Of a stretch of DNA of 64,000 nt, positions 8,616 through 20,800 are shown piece by piece; position 1 is the first letter of the stretch, and the number at the start of each line of letters is the position of its first letter. The notes under the pieces are model-generated. The model ran no database searches and was not told where the DNA came from. It worked only from the letters and a program-made list of their open reading frames with translations. The stretch comes from Flavobacterium branchiicola. GTDB taxonomy: Bacteria > Bacteroidota > Bacteroidia > Flavobacteriales > Flavobacteriaceae. Where the stretch lies: positions 398,931 to 462,930 of the forward strand of contig NZ_JAGYWA010000003.1 in the NCBI RefSeq assembly GCF_018383905.1, given 5' to 3'. The position numbers and the translations under genes were made by a program.

Positions 8616-9782
8616 TTAATCTAAAATTTTCCTCTGTGTTAAACGTGTAATTCTGATATAACAAATGGCACTGTAAAATGCCCATAATAAAACCAAATGC
8701 AATAAAGCTCCCGGATTGTCCCACAACCCCGCTCCCGATTGCACAATTCCAGTATATATAGAAATAAAAGGTGTTGTTGGTAAAAGATCTGATATCCATT
8801 GCAATAAAACCGGCAACGATTCAAAAGGCCAGCTGTATCCGGTAATTAAAAATATCGGATAGGTCGAAAATGCCATCATTTGCAAACAAACCAATTGCGA
8901 TTTGAATAAGGAACCTATAAACTGCGCCATCGGGATTAATGTGACAATAAACAATACCAGCAAAATTCCAAGTTCAAAACCGTTTCCGCGCATGGGTAAA
9001 TTCAGTAATTTGTAATTTACATTTAAAAAGAAAAAGCCATACGAGCAAAAAAGAAGCAAATAGAATAATCCTTTTCCCCAAATACCGTTTGATACGCCAC
9101 CATTCAGCCATTCGCGTAAGCGTGAATGTTGTCGTTCTCCTGCTACACTTTCAGATAAACCAATCAATAAGGTTTGTTGTAAAATCAGCGCCAGAAGTCC
9201 CGGTAACAGAAATGCTCCATAACTTGATCTTTCGTTAAACAAAGGGCGATAATCCAGATTTACCGGCATTACATTATCCATAGAAGCCGTTGTGCTCATG
9301 CCTTCGCTTTTTTGAAAATACTGAAGCCGAACTCCCGCGCCTATCGTAAGGCAAATTTGCTGCACATTCATTAACAAATCACTTGATGGTAAAAAGCGTG
9401 CGGCATTTACGGCTAAAACCACATTACTTTGTTTTAAACTCAGGAGATTTGTTTCTGTTCCTTCGGGAATATAAAAATAGCCCTGACAATTGCCCTGATA
9501 CATTTGTTCTTTAGCGTCTTTCAGATTAGAGAAATGTACTAATTGTACTATGGGAGAATTGTCTATATTTTGCTGCAATAATCGTGATAACTGGGAATGA
9601 TCATCATCTACTACGGCGAGTTTTACTTCAAACTCTTCTTTATTTATATAAATACTTCCGTAGAAAAAAGCATAAAGCAACGGCGCAATAAGAAGCGTAA
9701 GGAGCAAACTATGATCCTTACCAACTAATTTGACTTCTCTTAAAAAGAGTTTAATCAAGGATTGCTGTGGCTTCTTTTTCAT
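8616..9782 (-). CDS. ABC-2 type permease, second copy
   Basis: A 388-residue inner-membrane protein. It has one N-terminal helix (LLLTLLIAPLLYAFFYGSIY), a large periplasmic domain (about residues 45-185) and five more helices toward the C-terminus, the layout of YhhJ/YbhR-type ABC-2 permeases. Its start overlaps the end of the preceding permease by 32 bp, so the two are probably co-translated and form a heterodimer. They work with the HlyD and TolC proteins of the same operon to export a substrate across both membranes. No ATP-binding subunit is encoded nearby. Substrate unknown; drugs or small hydrophobic molecules are the usual suggestion. Confidence 0.85.
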   Translation of the reverse strand: MKKKPQQSLIKLFLREVKLVGKDHSLLLTLLIAPLLYAFFYGSIYINKEEFEVKLAVVDDDHSQLSRLLQQNIDNSPIVQLVHFSNLKDAKEQMYQGNCQGYFYIPEGTETNLLSLKQSNVVLAVNAARFLPSSDLLMNVQQICLTIGAGVRLQYFQKSEGMSTTASMDNVMPVNLDYRPLFNERSSYGAFLLPGLLALILQQTLLIGLSESVAGERQHSRLREWLNGGVSNGIWGKGLFYLLLFCSYGFFFLNVNYKLLNLPMRGNGFELGILLVLFIVTLIPMAQFIGSLFKSQLVCLQMMAFSTYPIFLITGYSWPFESLPVLLQWISDLLPTTPFISIYTGIVQSGAGLWDNPGALLHLVLLWAFYSAICYIRITRLTQRKILD

Positions 9783-10935
9783 CTCTCAAGGAATTAAACT
9801 GACGTTGAAATAATAAAATGGCTGTGGGAAACATTACGACACAAAACAAGAGCAGTTTCATGAAATCTCCCTGTGCATATTTTAAAGGTAAATTCATATA
9901 ATACACCTTAAAAAATCCATCTAAAAATGCGGTATAAGGCATTATGAGTGCATAATACTGATCGTACCACGGCATTGCCCAACGCGGAAATGTAAATCCG
10001 CTGAATACAAAAGCCGGGGATGTATAAAATAAAGCAGTATCTCCGGAAAGCATTACGTCTTTAAACAGTGCCGATATAAACATTCCGATGCTAATACAAG
10101 CCAAAGAAAGCATCGTATAAATTACAAAAAACTTTCCTGTTGCGGCGGGAATACCAATATCAAAAAGAGGAAACACTACAAAGGCAATCAGAATAAAATT
10201 AAACCAGCTCACTACAAGATGTGCGATTGTTTTTCCGCTTATAACTGCTATAACAGAACCATTTGCGCACTGGTACAATTCCTGCATTGTTCCGGTGATC
10301 CATTCGTAATTTAGTGCCAGCATACAACTAATAATCAGAATCATCTGCATTCCAACTGTAATTAATCCCGGAACCAGATATTCCTGATAATTGTATGTGG
10401 CATTGTAAAGCTGATAAGCATTTAGTTTTATCGGATTAGCAAGTGCCATTGCCTGATCGGACTTCATTCCTGTCTTTTCCAGCTTTTGCAAAATTACGCC
10501 TGTACTTCCGGTAATTATAACTTCGGCTACAGCCTTATAAACCATTTTTGCGGGAACCAATGAAGCAGCATTGGTATACAAAGTCACTGTACCAGGATGT
10601 CTGCTGTAAATGTCTTTTTGAAGGTTTGCAGGAAAATGAACGGCGCCTAAAATCTTTCCTTCCTGAATTAATCGCTTTACCTCTTCTTCGCTAAAAACTC
10701 TTCGGGTAATATGCAGGGATTCTTTCTGTGCCAATAAAAAAGTGAGTTGTCTGCTTATAGCGCTTTGATCCTCATCCCAAATTGCAAATGCCAGATGTTT
10801 GGCTTCATGCTTTTGATAAATAAAGGCATAAAACGAAAATAAAACCACAGGAATAACGAGCATTACTAAGTAAAATACTTTTAAACTTAGAATGCGTTTC
10901 CACTCCCGAATGATTATGTTTCCAATGGTATTCAT
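9751..10935 (-). CDS. ABC-2 type permease, first copy
   Basis: A 394-residue membrane protein with the same architecture as its neighbour: helix at about 18-37, periplasmic domain to about 185, then five helices including LITVGMQMILIISCMLALNYEW. It starts one base inside the end of the HlyD gene (overlap at 10935) and overlaps the next permease by 32 bp, so translational coupling is likely along the whole operon. It would form half of the membrane channel of an ABC exporter. Confidence 0.85.
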   Translation of the reverse strand: MNTIGNIIIREWKRILSLKVFYLVMLVIPVVLFSFYAFIYQKHEAKHLAFAIWDEDQSAISRQLTFLLAQKESLHITRRVFSEEEVKRLIQEGKILGAVHFPANLQKDIYSRHPGTVTLYTNAASLVPAKMVYKAVAEVIITGSTGVILQKLEKTGMKSDQAMALANPIKLNAYQLYNATYNYQEYLVPGLITVGMQMILIISCMLALNYEWITGTMQELYQCANGSVIAVISGKTIAHLVVSWFNFILIAFVVFPLFDIGIPAATGKFFVIYTMLSLACISIGMFISALFKDVMLSGDTALFYTSPAFVFSGFTFPRWAMPWYDQYYALIMPYTAFLDGFFKVYYMNLPLKYAQGDFMKLLLFCVVMFPTAILLFQRQFNSLRDEKEATAILD

Positions 10936-11924
10936 TAAGGCAGAAGTAATGAAGCGGTCATACCTGAGCGTAAACCTTTTATTTGGGCTAATTTCTCAGG
11001 TTTTAATTCGATTGTAAAAGTTCTGAGTTCAAATTCTCCTTTATCTTTTGAAGGAACCCAATTGGCAAATTCCAGTGTTGGGGCGATAGAACTTACAACG
11101 ACATCAAAAACTTCAGGTTCGCAACCGGGAACTTTTACAGAAGCTTTGCTGCCTACTTTAAGTAAATTTGCCTTGTCCTGTCTGATATTGAATTTTATTA
11201 TGGTGGAGTTTTTCTTCTCGATCGTCATCATCGGATAACCAATAGAAACGATTTCTCCCTGATGGGTAACCAGACTCGAAATCACACCATCTGCCGGAGC
11301 ATAAACTCTTGTATTGTCTCCCAGTGCTTTGGTTAACTCATAAGCTTGTTCGGCTTGTTTTACAATCGCGTTGGCTGTTTTTAATAGTTCCGGTCTGGTA
11401 CCGTCTTTTAGCATTTGTAAATTTAGCTTTGCGGTTTCCATTTCTTTCTTGGCGGCCTGAAACTTAAAATAAAATACATCTTTTTCTTGTCCGGAGATCA
11501 CATCGGCATTGTACAACCGTTCCATACGATCGTACGTCGTACTAAATAATTTGTACTGTTCCTGACTTATCTGATATAGTTTTGAAGTCGCTTCTATAAG
11601 TTCCGGTCTTGCTCCCTGAGTTAGTAATTCCTGTTGTCCTTTTGCTGCATCGATAGCGGATAAAGCTTGTGCTTTTATAGCGTTGATTTCGTTAGAACGA
11701 AGTACTGCAACGAGTTGTCCGGTGTGTACGGTATCGCCTTGATTCACCAATAAGGAATCTAGTCTGCCCGGGAACTCTGCCGCAACATCTACGCTTGAAG
11801 CATCGACCATTCCAATAAAGTTATTTTCATCGTCATTATTGCCTTTCAGAAAAAAGACCAATGCTATAATCACTACCAAAATTGGTATTAATAGTGCCCA
11901 ATAATTTTTTAAAATATCTTTCAT
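10935..11924 (-). CDS. HlyD-family membrane fusion protein
   Basis: A 329-residue periplasmic adaptor. One N-terminal anchor helix (WALLIPILVVIIALVFFL, about 9-26) is followed by a biotinyl-lipoyl half (AAEFPGRLDSLLVNQGDTVHTG). A long alpha-helical hairpin spans about 85-200 and contains the internally repeated TQGARPELIEA and KDGTRPELLKT. The second lipoyl half (VYAPADGVISSLVTHQGEIV) and a beta-barrel domain complete it. It bridges the ABC permeases to the TolC protein encoded immediately upstream (one-base gap). Confidence 0.9.
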   Translation of the reverse strand: MKDILKNYWALLIPILVVIIALVFFLKGNNDDENNFIGMVDASSVDVAAEFPGRLDSLLVNQGDTVHTGQLVAVLRSNEINAIKAQALSAIDAAKGQQELLTQGARPELIEATSKLYQISQEQYKLFSTTYDRMERLYNADVISGQEKDVFYFKFQAAKKEMETAKLNLQMLKDGTRPELLKTANAIVKQAEQAYELTKALGDNTRVYAPADGVISSLVTHQGEIVSIGYPMMTIEKKNSTIIKFNIRQDKANLLKVGSKASVKVPGCEPEVFDVVVSSIAPTLEFANWVPSKDKGEFELRTFTIELKPEKLAQIKGLRSGMTASLLLP

Positions 11925-13376
11925 CTATTTAATAAATTGAGTGATTTTAGTTGGTTCGCCTATACTGTTGAAATATTCTGCGAGTGCGAGATAATATCCA
12001 AAAACAGCAGTATAATATACTTTCTCTATATCGGTTTCTACCAATAGTGCATCGTTTACATCTTTGGGGGATGATAACTGATTTTTCATTCTTTCAGTAA
12101 TCAGTTTACTGGTGGTGTGTGCTTCTTTGCGTGCTGCTTCAAGAGCCAGAACATCTTTCTCAAGAGAATCCATTTTATTCTTGGCTACTTTTGTCTTTAC
12201 CTTTAGCATCAAACTTGAATTTTCTTCTCCAAGTTTGGCTTCGTCAATTAATTGTTTACTTGCCAATACACGTTTGCTGGTCTGGGCATTAAACAATGTC
12301 CATTGCAATTCTAGTGCTACAAACCAATTTGGGATTGCAACGGGCAAATCTTTCTGATATAAATTAAAATTCCCCACGGCAAATATGTTTGGCAATGCTA
12401 ATGATTTACTGATTTTCTCTGCAGTTTCGGCATAAGCAATCTTACTGTTTGACATTTTATAAAGCGGATTGGACTGCCAGAAATCTTTCATAGGTTCATC
12501 CATATTTATAGTATTGTATTTCAGCGTATCAGAAATAACTAAAACAGTATCCAGCTCTACACCCATAAGTTTATTCAACTCAATCTGGGCATTTTTTTTC
12601 TCATTTTCAATGGTGTTAAACTGACTTTTTGCCTGAATCAAAACTACATTGGTCCAGTTTTTTTGATAAGGTGGCAAAATCTTGTTTTTGACGAATTCTT
12701 CGGCGTAATTTTTATTTTTATCCAAAGCATCTACAATGGTTTCCTGTTTCTTCATTAAGGAGTTGAGGTACAATATTCTTAAATACTGTACGGTAATCAG
12801 GAAATCAAGTTCTTTATCTACTGCTTCTACATTAAAGCCGGCAGTATTAACTACAGATTGCGCAAGATCAACTGAGGCGTTTAGTTTATTTCCTAAAAAA
12901 AGCGGCTGTCGTACTCCAACGCCTGCTAAAAAATAAGATTGTTCACTTAATGAAGGATTGTAATTGGGATAAATTCCGCCAATTATTGTTTTGGATGTAT
13001 TGTAAATTTTATCCTGAGCGGCCTGAGACAAGTTATTTCCTGTAATTTCATTATAAATCTGATTGGCCGTATTGACACTTTGTTTGGAAGAACCTTCGAC
13101 GATTCCATCTTTAACCGATTGCAGATTAATGGTTAATGGTTCGCTTAAGTATGTATAACTAGATAAAAGATCTACTTTTGGGAAATAGGCGTTTTTCTCT
13201 GCCTGAAGATTATATTCAACAGTTTTTAATCCTGATTTGGCTTGTTTTAGGGTAAGGTTATTCTGTTTTGCCATCGCAAAACAATATTCAAGTGATGCAG
13301 TTTGTGCACTTGAATTGAAAGTGAAAATAAATACTAAAAATAAAATTAAATCAAATCTTAACAATTGGTTACCCAT
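11925..13376 (-). CDS. TolC-family outer-membrane efflux protein
   Basis: A 483-residue protein with a signal peptide ending near FNSSAQ and two repeated OEP domains of long helices and beta strands. The first begins SLEYCFAMAKQNNLTLKQA and the second LDKNKNYAEEFVKNKI. It forms the trimeric outer-membrane duct of the exporter. It is the first gene of the operon TolC-HlyD-permease-permease, with an inverted repeat and promoter motif upstream. Confidence 0.9.
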   Translation of the reverse strand: MGNQLLRFDLILFLVFIFTFNSSAQTASLEYCFAMAKQNNLTLKQAKSGLKTVEYNLQAEKNAYFPKVDLLSSYTYLSEPLTINLQSVKDGIVEGSSKQSVNTANQIYNEITGNNLSQAAQDKIYNTSKTIIGGIYPNYNPSLSEQSYFLAGVGVRQPLFLGNKLNASVDLAQSVVNTAGFNVEAVDKELDFLITVQYLRILYLNSLMKKQETIVDALDKNKNYAEEFVKNKILPPYQKNWTNVVLIQAKSQFNTIENEKKNAQIELNKLMGVELDTVLVISDTLKYNTINMDEPMKDFWQSNPLYKMSNSKIAYAETAEKISKSLALPNIFAVGNFNLYQKDLPVAIPNWFVALELQWTLFNAQTSKRVLASKQLIDEAKLGEENSSLMLKVKTKVAKNKMDSLEKDVLALEAARKEAHTTSKLITERMKNQLSSPKDVNDALLVETDIEKVYYTAVFGYYLALAEYFNSIGEPTKITQFIK

Positions 13377-13494
13377 AATAATAATCTTCAGTAGTTTGAT
13401 TTGTAAATAGTGATGCCAATAAACCTTAAAACAGAAAACTTAAAATGCTGATGTATTTAAAATACTATAAAAGTATCTCATTATTTGGGGGTTA

Positions 13495-13544
13495 GAAACA
13501 AAGTTAGCCATCTTTAGGTTGCATATTAACTTAAACTTTGTTTC
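13495..13544 (-). promoter_or_regulatory. Candidate operator and promoter of the ABC export operon
   Basis: An 11-bp perfect inverted repeat, GAAACAAAGTT (13495-13505) and AACTTTGTTTC (13534-13544), has a 28-bp spacer. The left arm overlaps a minus-strand TAnnTTTG motif (plus-strand CAAAGTTA, 13499-13506) 123 bp before the TolC start. A repressor bound here would cover the promoter. No regulator gene is adjacent. The rest of the 323-bp gap shows no coding sequence. Confidence 0.45.
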
Positions 13545-13591
13545 ATTTTCTAATTTGAAACAAGAAGAATTTACTTATAGAAGCGATTTGA

Positions 13592-14059
<468 letters not shown>

Positions 14060-14061
14060 AC

Positions 14062-14095
14062 AAAAAAAGCCACTCTAAATTTAGAGTGGCTTTTA
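14062..14095. terminator. Bidirectional intrinsic terminator
   Basis: GCCACTCTAAATTTAGAGTGGC is a 22-bp perfect palindrome flanked by an A7 run and a T4 run. It serves the small gene on the plus strand and, with seven Ts, the outer-membrane gene on the minus strand. Confidence 0.85.
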
Positions 14096-14118
14096 CAATA
14101 ACATGAAGTAGTACTAAC

Positions 14119-14760
14119 TTAATTAAAAAAATAACCAATGGTTATTTGAAAAACTCTATTCTTCATATCGTTGTCAATAAAATAATTTGCGTTTCCATCT
14201 TTAAAAACATCCGAATACGAAATTGTATATCTTAAGTCTGCATAAAATTTATCCATCAATTGATAGCCTAAACCAAAATTTACAGCAGTATCTATTCCGC
14301 TTGAATACTTATACAAATTAAAGCTTTCCTGATTTTCGTAACCTAAAAAGTTATCCTGATAGGTATTGTTAGCTTTTAAAAGTATTCCTATTTGCGGTCC
14401 CGCCTGAATACTTAAACCATCAACCACATAATATTTTAACATTACTGGAATATTTAAGTAGTTTAATTTTATTGTACTGGTAAATACAGAATTTGTAACA
14501 TCAGCATCAGAAAAGGAAGTTTTTACCCCTTGATGGCTGTACAACAATTCCGGTTGAAGGGCAAATTTTTTAGCCATAGGAATTTCGACCATTACACCTC
14601 CTGTTAACCCTGTTTTACTTGAGGAGTTCAATTCGCTGTGGTCAATAGTAAGGGTCGAAATATTGACACCCACCTTTACTCCCACTTTTACTTTTTCATT
14701 CTGAGCTATAACACTTATACTCAAAAATAAAGTGTATACTATTAATATTATTTTTTTCAT
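14119..14760 (-). CDS. Outer-membrane beta-barrel protein (PorT-like)
   Basis: A 213-residue protein with a signal peptide ending near SVIAQ. Alternating amphipathic strands follow (VKVGVKVGVNIST, GGVMVEIPMAKKFALQPELLYSH, LNYLNIPVMLKYYVVDGLSIQAGPQIG, YADLRYTISYSD) and the C-terminus is aromatic (FQITIGYFFN). This is the pattern of the Bacteroidota outer-membrane beta-barrel (PorT/OmpW-size) family. Function is unknown; members serve as small porins or structural proteins. It follows the M4 protease gene on the same strand with a hairpin between them. Confidence 0.8.
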   Translation of the reverse strand: MKKIILIVYTLFLSISVIAQNEKVKVGVKVGVNISTLTIDHSELNSSSKTGLTGGVMVEIPMAKKFALQPELLYSHQGVKTSFSDADVTNSVFTSTIKLNYLNIPVMLKYYVVDGLSIQAGPQIGILLKANNTYQDNFLGYENQESFNLYKYSSGIDTAVNFGLGYQLMDKFYADLRYTISYSDVFKDGNANYFIDNDMKNRVFQITIGYFFN

Positions 14761-14782
14761 AGCATTTATTAGTTTTAAGAAT

Positions 14783-14808
14783 GGTAACTCTCATAAACGA
14801 GAGTTACC
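14783..14808 (-). terminator. Hairpin after the M4 protease gene
   Basis: GGTAACTCTC pairs perfectly with GAGAGTTACC around a 6-base loop, 22 bp after the protease stop. It lacks a T run on the minus strand, so termination may be weak and the barrel gene may be partly co-transcribed. Confidence 0.5.
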
Positions 14809-14829
14809 TTAATTCTATATGTAAATTTG

Positions 14830-17800
14830 TTATTGCTTGATAATCTTGGCAGTATATTTCTTGTCTTTTACACTGCACTCTAAAACATAAACTCCAGCGT
14901 TTAATGTACTGATATTTATATTGGACGGAATACTGGAATATGTTTTAGTATACACCGCTTTTCCATCCATTGCATAAATTTTGATTTGCACTTCACCTTC
15001 AGCTTTATCAGCAAGGAAGATGGTTATCTGATCAACAACCGGATTTGGAAATACCCTGAAAGAATTGGTGATTTTTCCAATTAGCATTCCTTTTGAATCA
15101 AACGGTGCCGAAATACTATTACAGCCATTACCATTTGTTATCTGAAGACTATAATTTCCTTCCCAGAATGTAATTATAGATTTTTCTATTGCATCCGGTA
15201 TTGGTCTTCCGTTTAAATACCATTGGTAAGAAGCTGCTTCAACTGAACTTGTCAGTTTTTTATCTCCAACGACTTTAATTTCCGATATTACATCGTTTTT
15301 AAGAACTGAAATCGTTGTACTCAAAATTTTACCTATACCATTCTCGTTGTAAACTGTTACATAGTAATTTCCGCTTTCTTTTGTAGTATAAGTTGATTCA
15401 TCTGAACCATCAAACCACTCATAAGATTTATACGTGCCGGGAGTTAAAACAACTTCAGGACCACAAACTTCTCCACTAACTAATTCTGATTCAAAAACAT
15501 CAAATCCAGCTCTTATTGTTTCGGTAAGTGTACAGCCATTTTTCATGATAACAGTTACGGTATAATCTCCTGCTTTATCGACTTGAATGGCATTTGAAAC
15601 GGCTCCTGTGTTCCATTTATACGAAAGAACATCCAGTTTTTTTATTCTAAAATTAGTTTCGGCATCAATGTACATTCCTTTTCCTGCGTAGCCATATACG
15701 GTAGGATTATCGAATATTTTGAAATTTCCTGATACTTCCTGATAGATGTAGTTACTAATTTCATTATTGTTTAAAATCTGGTCGTTTTCTAAAACTGCCT
15801 TAAGATTAAACATATGCGAATCGCCACTTTTATCTAATTTGGGCTGTTTCTTAAAAGTATATTCGATACTTTCTCCAACCGGAATTCCATTTTCAACTGT
15901 TTCTGAAATCGTTTCCAGTGTATTGACATATTTTAAATCTAACTGAACTGCTTTTGGTGCAACTGCAATTTGTCCTTCATTGGTAAGCTTCACTTTAAAC
16001 TCAGATCCGCCACAAACATCTTTTGGAGACAATATTTGTACTGAAACATCTAAAACTGGATCGGTAATTACTTTTAAATCATCTAAAACCATATAAGAAT
16101 AACCCGCGGCTTTGGCATGTCTAAATCGCAGCATAACAGATTTTCCTGCATATTTTTTTAAATTAACGATTCCCTTTTGCCATTCTTTATTTGCATAAGT
16201 TCCTTGTTTAGTTACACTCCATATTTCATTCCATTGCTCTCCCTCGGTTTTAATATCCACAAGAAAAGCATTGTTATTGTTACTCTCTAATGCATAATAA
16301 AATTCTAAGGCAGTCGCTTTATCAGATAACGTATACATTGGAGAAATCAATTCGCCATAATTTGCATAAGCTTCAAGCTGGTTATAAAGCATTTTTGCAG
16401 CTGTGTCACCAGTATGATCTACTTTCGGAATAGAAACATATTTATTATCAGGATTCACCACTACTTTCCATGGATAATTTTCATCGCTTTGATTTGAAAC
16501 ATATCCTTTGGTACCGAATAGAGTTCCAGCAGGTATATTTGAGAAAGTTTCTATATCCAGTTCCGGTGCTTTTGCCACAACCTCAAAAGTACCCGTAAGG
16601 CTCTCGGCTAAATCTTTTGGCTGTGCATCTACAATTAATTTTACAGTAATTCCATAATTTCCAGGTGCTAATTCAGGAAGACCATCAATTTTATAAACAA
16701 TAGTCTGATATTGAAACGATGGAGTATTTCTTTCGACTGAAATTGGTTCACCAACAGCAACTCCATTTTGGGTAATTTGATATTCGATTGTAACCTTTTC
16801 TACTGTTTTATAAGATAAATTCTTTGCACTTATATAAAACTCATGTGAAGGCAAGTCCTGATAAACCTTTTCAGCAACACTTAAATTAGAAAGTTCTAAA
16901 TAATCCGCCTTATCCTTAATTACAATATTATCTACTGCAAAACCGGGAGCAAATTGCCCATTATCATCATGTTGAAACGCAAACTGAACACATGATTTTC
17001 CTGCATAAGCACTTAGATCAACCTGATATTCAAGCCAGTTATTGATATACGGCATTTTAAATACCGTTTCCCATGTTGTTCCTCCGTCTATACTCACTTT
17101 TACGTAACCATCAGTAAGCCTTTTACCATCACCAAAACCATCAAATCTTAAGTGCGCTTCTTTATAATTACTCAAATCAAATACAGGAGAAATCAACATA
17201 TCGTTTGAAGCATCACAGTCGCAATCCCTGCTAACATTACTGGCCATAAAATGTGTATGCTCTTTAATCCTCCATTCTGGAGATTCCAGTTCTACACTTG
17301 TACCATGTCTCCAGCCTATACTATTTTCATTTTCAGAAGTTCTCCATCCTTTATATTTAGTCGCATCTTCAAAATCTATTTTATACGGAAGCACAGCTAC
17401 TTTCAAATCCTCATTTTTCCAGTTATCATAACTAAATTTGAAAGAATTATTTTCAGGATGAACATCCTTGTTTGCATCCTCAGGAAAAACAGAAACTATT
17501 ATGGTATTTTCACCAATACTTATTAAATTAATATTTGGAAAAGAGTACGTTATGGTATCCCCAAATTTAGCAAACTGTAATACTGTCTTTTCGCTTTTTG
17601 AAAAAACTACATTTTTTGCATTATCCAGAATTTTAATTCCTATTATGACTTCTTCTCCTTTTGTTGCAAAATTATTTACGATTTTAGCCTTTACCGTAAC
17701 ATCATTGTTATTAACAACACAGCTACCAGCGTCTAATTCTGCATCTGTAATTTCTAAGTCATAAGGAGCATCATTTACTTTAATATTATCTATTAAAGCG

Positions 17801-20800
17801 CCTAAATAACTACTATCATATTTATCTGTTACAATGCGAAAACGAATTGCCGCTTTTTTTCCTGCAAGTTCATTTAAAAGAATCTTATATGGCTGTTTAC
17901 TAGGTGAATTATTAATTCCGGTAAACCAAGACCCCGATATCAAATTATTGTGATGTACTGTTTCAGGGTAATCAATACCTTCGGCTTTTTTCCAGTTTTT
18001 TCCTTTATCATCTGAATATTCTACAATTAGACCATCATATCCTTTTTCAAATAAATAAGTCATATCAAACGCAACATAAGGAGAGTTAACACCTGTAAAA
18101 TCAAATATTGGTGATTCTAATGTAAAATCGGCATTTCTGGCAATTTTTTCTGAACTTCCCATTTTAATACTTCCCCATAAATATTTTGATTTGATGTCTC
18201 TAAAAGAGTAAGAGAAAGCTTGCCATACAAATTTTTGATTGGTAAGAATTGATCTTGAATACCACCCTCCCGGTGTTTCTTCAAAATCCTGGTTATATGG
18301 AAATTGTGATATTGTACCATTGTAAACAGCGTTTGTTGTGCTATTGTTTGTCGAAACTGGATCTTTGTCATAGGTTACAAAAGCTTCAAAAGTATGTACC
18401 CCTGTTGCAGATAAATCTACCGCAATGTCAAAAGGAATTATCATTTCAGAATTTCCTTTAAAAGCTGTGTCCAGTGTAATGTCTTTCCATACGATCTGGC
18501 TTCCTTCGACTTTATTTAAATAGCCAATTTTGAGCTTTTCGCCAGCAGGGATATCCTTGCATCCTAAATTATAAAGTCTCACGGCCATCATATAGCTCGA
18601 GCTTAAAGTTTCACCGGTATAGTCTGGAAGATTTAATCCAGCAAGCTGTATGTCAAAATCTTTTTGTGCCGGAAGAACCAGAAAACTGGAAACAAAAGAA
18701 ACTCCATCTTTTACACCAAACTCTACTACTGGTTTAAAATCAAGTTTAATCTCTACATAGTTTGGATTGGCAGAACTTACTGCATAAGGAAGTTTATCCT
18801 GAATCTTTATAATGGCTTCTTCTCCAACTGCAAGATCTTTAGTAAAGGGTGAAGCGATACCATTATTTGTATAAATGGTACTAATTCTTCCACCAAAACC
18901 TGTTGTCATTAATCTAAGCTTATAATTGATAGCTTCATTAGCTTTAATTACAGTAGACCCTGTATTTTTTATTTTAATATAAAACGGTTCATCGCCTTTT
19001 AATGTACCACAGGAAACAGTTGGTTCTTCTACTGCAACCAACGCTATCTGTTTATCTGCAAAAGCTGCTCCAACTCCTACAGCATACCAGGCATTAGTAA
19101 CTTGTTTATATTCTTCAGAACCTAATCCGTATAAGTCTTCTGTTGCCATTAATGAAGCCTGGCGCATATCATTAAAGTTCGAAGATGGAGATAGATAATC
19201 TGTAAGCGTTAAATAGACAATTTTTTCTGCCTTAGCCAGACTAATCGATTTTATATCATAACTGCTGCCAATATCATTTACTCCTTGTCCTCCTTCGCAT
19301 AAAAGGTAAAACCAGTAATTACTAACCCCACTATTGATATGTACGCCACCATTATCATAAGTAATATTTAGTGGGTTTGCCCAATTTGTTCCGCCATAAG
19401 TATTGGGCTGACCTTGTGCTTTTGGGTTCGGAATGTTTCTCATACTACCATGTTTGTATAATTCATTACCTAGCTGCCAAATATTTTCTTTGGACTCTTT
19501 ACCAACATAAAATTCAACCGCAATTCCCAACATATCACTGAAAGATTCATTTAAAGCTCCCGATTCTCCCTGATAAATTAATCCGGCAGAGAATTGTGTA
19601 ACTGCATGCGTTAGTTCATGAGCCGTAATCCCCAAGCCAACATAAGGTGTATTGTTGCCGTCTCCAAACTGTGCCCAGCCACCAGTCCATGAAGCGTTTT
19701 CAACATTTGTACCTAAATGCGCAAGACCAATAATGTTCATGCCTTTATTATCTACACTATTCCTGTTGAATTTATTCTGATAATAGTCGATTGTTTTTTG
19801 CATACCCCAATGAATATCAATGGCAACTTCATCATGATTGGCGTTGTGCAATTCATTCCAGATATTATCTTCATCTATAAAATCTGTCAATACTTCATCT
19901 GAAGCACGTTCTGCATGGTTCATATTCAAAGTGTAAATAGGCACATTGTACTTTCCCTGCAAAGCTTCTAGTCTGTATCCGTCTGCATATTGTTTAGTAT
20001 TAAAAGTAACATCGCCAGAATAACGCGATTTGCCTCTACCCTGACTTTGAACAGGTTTCTCAATTTTAGTTGCGAAATGAACATCACGATTCAAATCGAT
20101 AGTCAAAATTACTTTTCCGGAGTTTGCATCAACATAGATAGTCTGACTGGATTGCGGATTAATTGCAAAAACATCATATTTCCAGGCCAGATAATATTCT
20201 TTAAGCTGAGAAGAAAAATTAGGTCCAACATAAACCAATTCTCCCTGTGGTTTTGCACTAACTTTTTTGTCAACCAAAGAACCTAGTTTTTTACTTTCCC
20301 AGATATACTCATTTGCATTAACCGTTTTTAATGCATTTTCTAAACCTGTCGCAGCATTAATTTTGTAAGCAACAGTAGCTGGTAATTTCTTACTTGTAGA
20401 ACCAAATGCATCAATCTTGGTTTTATTTTCCCTAACCTTATAAATAGCTCCTTCTACAGGAATAGCATTGTGCATTTGTTGGTAAGTAATCAGAGTTCTG
20501 CCATTATTCTCAGAAATTGATTTTAATTGCATTTTATCTGCTCCAGATAAATTAAAGTCGCCTTTTTTTACTTCAAATATATTTTTTGCTGTTAAGCCCG
20601 AAGATTTAGCGTAAGATCTAACTTTTGTACTATCAGACGCTGGTGATTTTGTATTCTCTTGATATTGAGCAGTACTAATTTTTTGTCCAAATAGTTTTTG
20701 GCTTTCTTTTATTTGCTTTTTTACCGCTTCACTTTCTTCATCCGAAAGGTTAATGCCTTTACTGCCATCTTCTTTTTTTGTGAAGAGATTATTTGCATCA

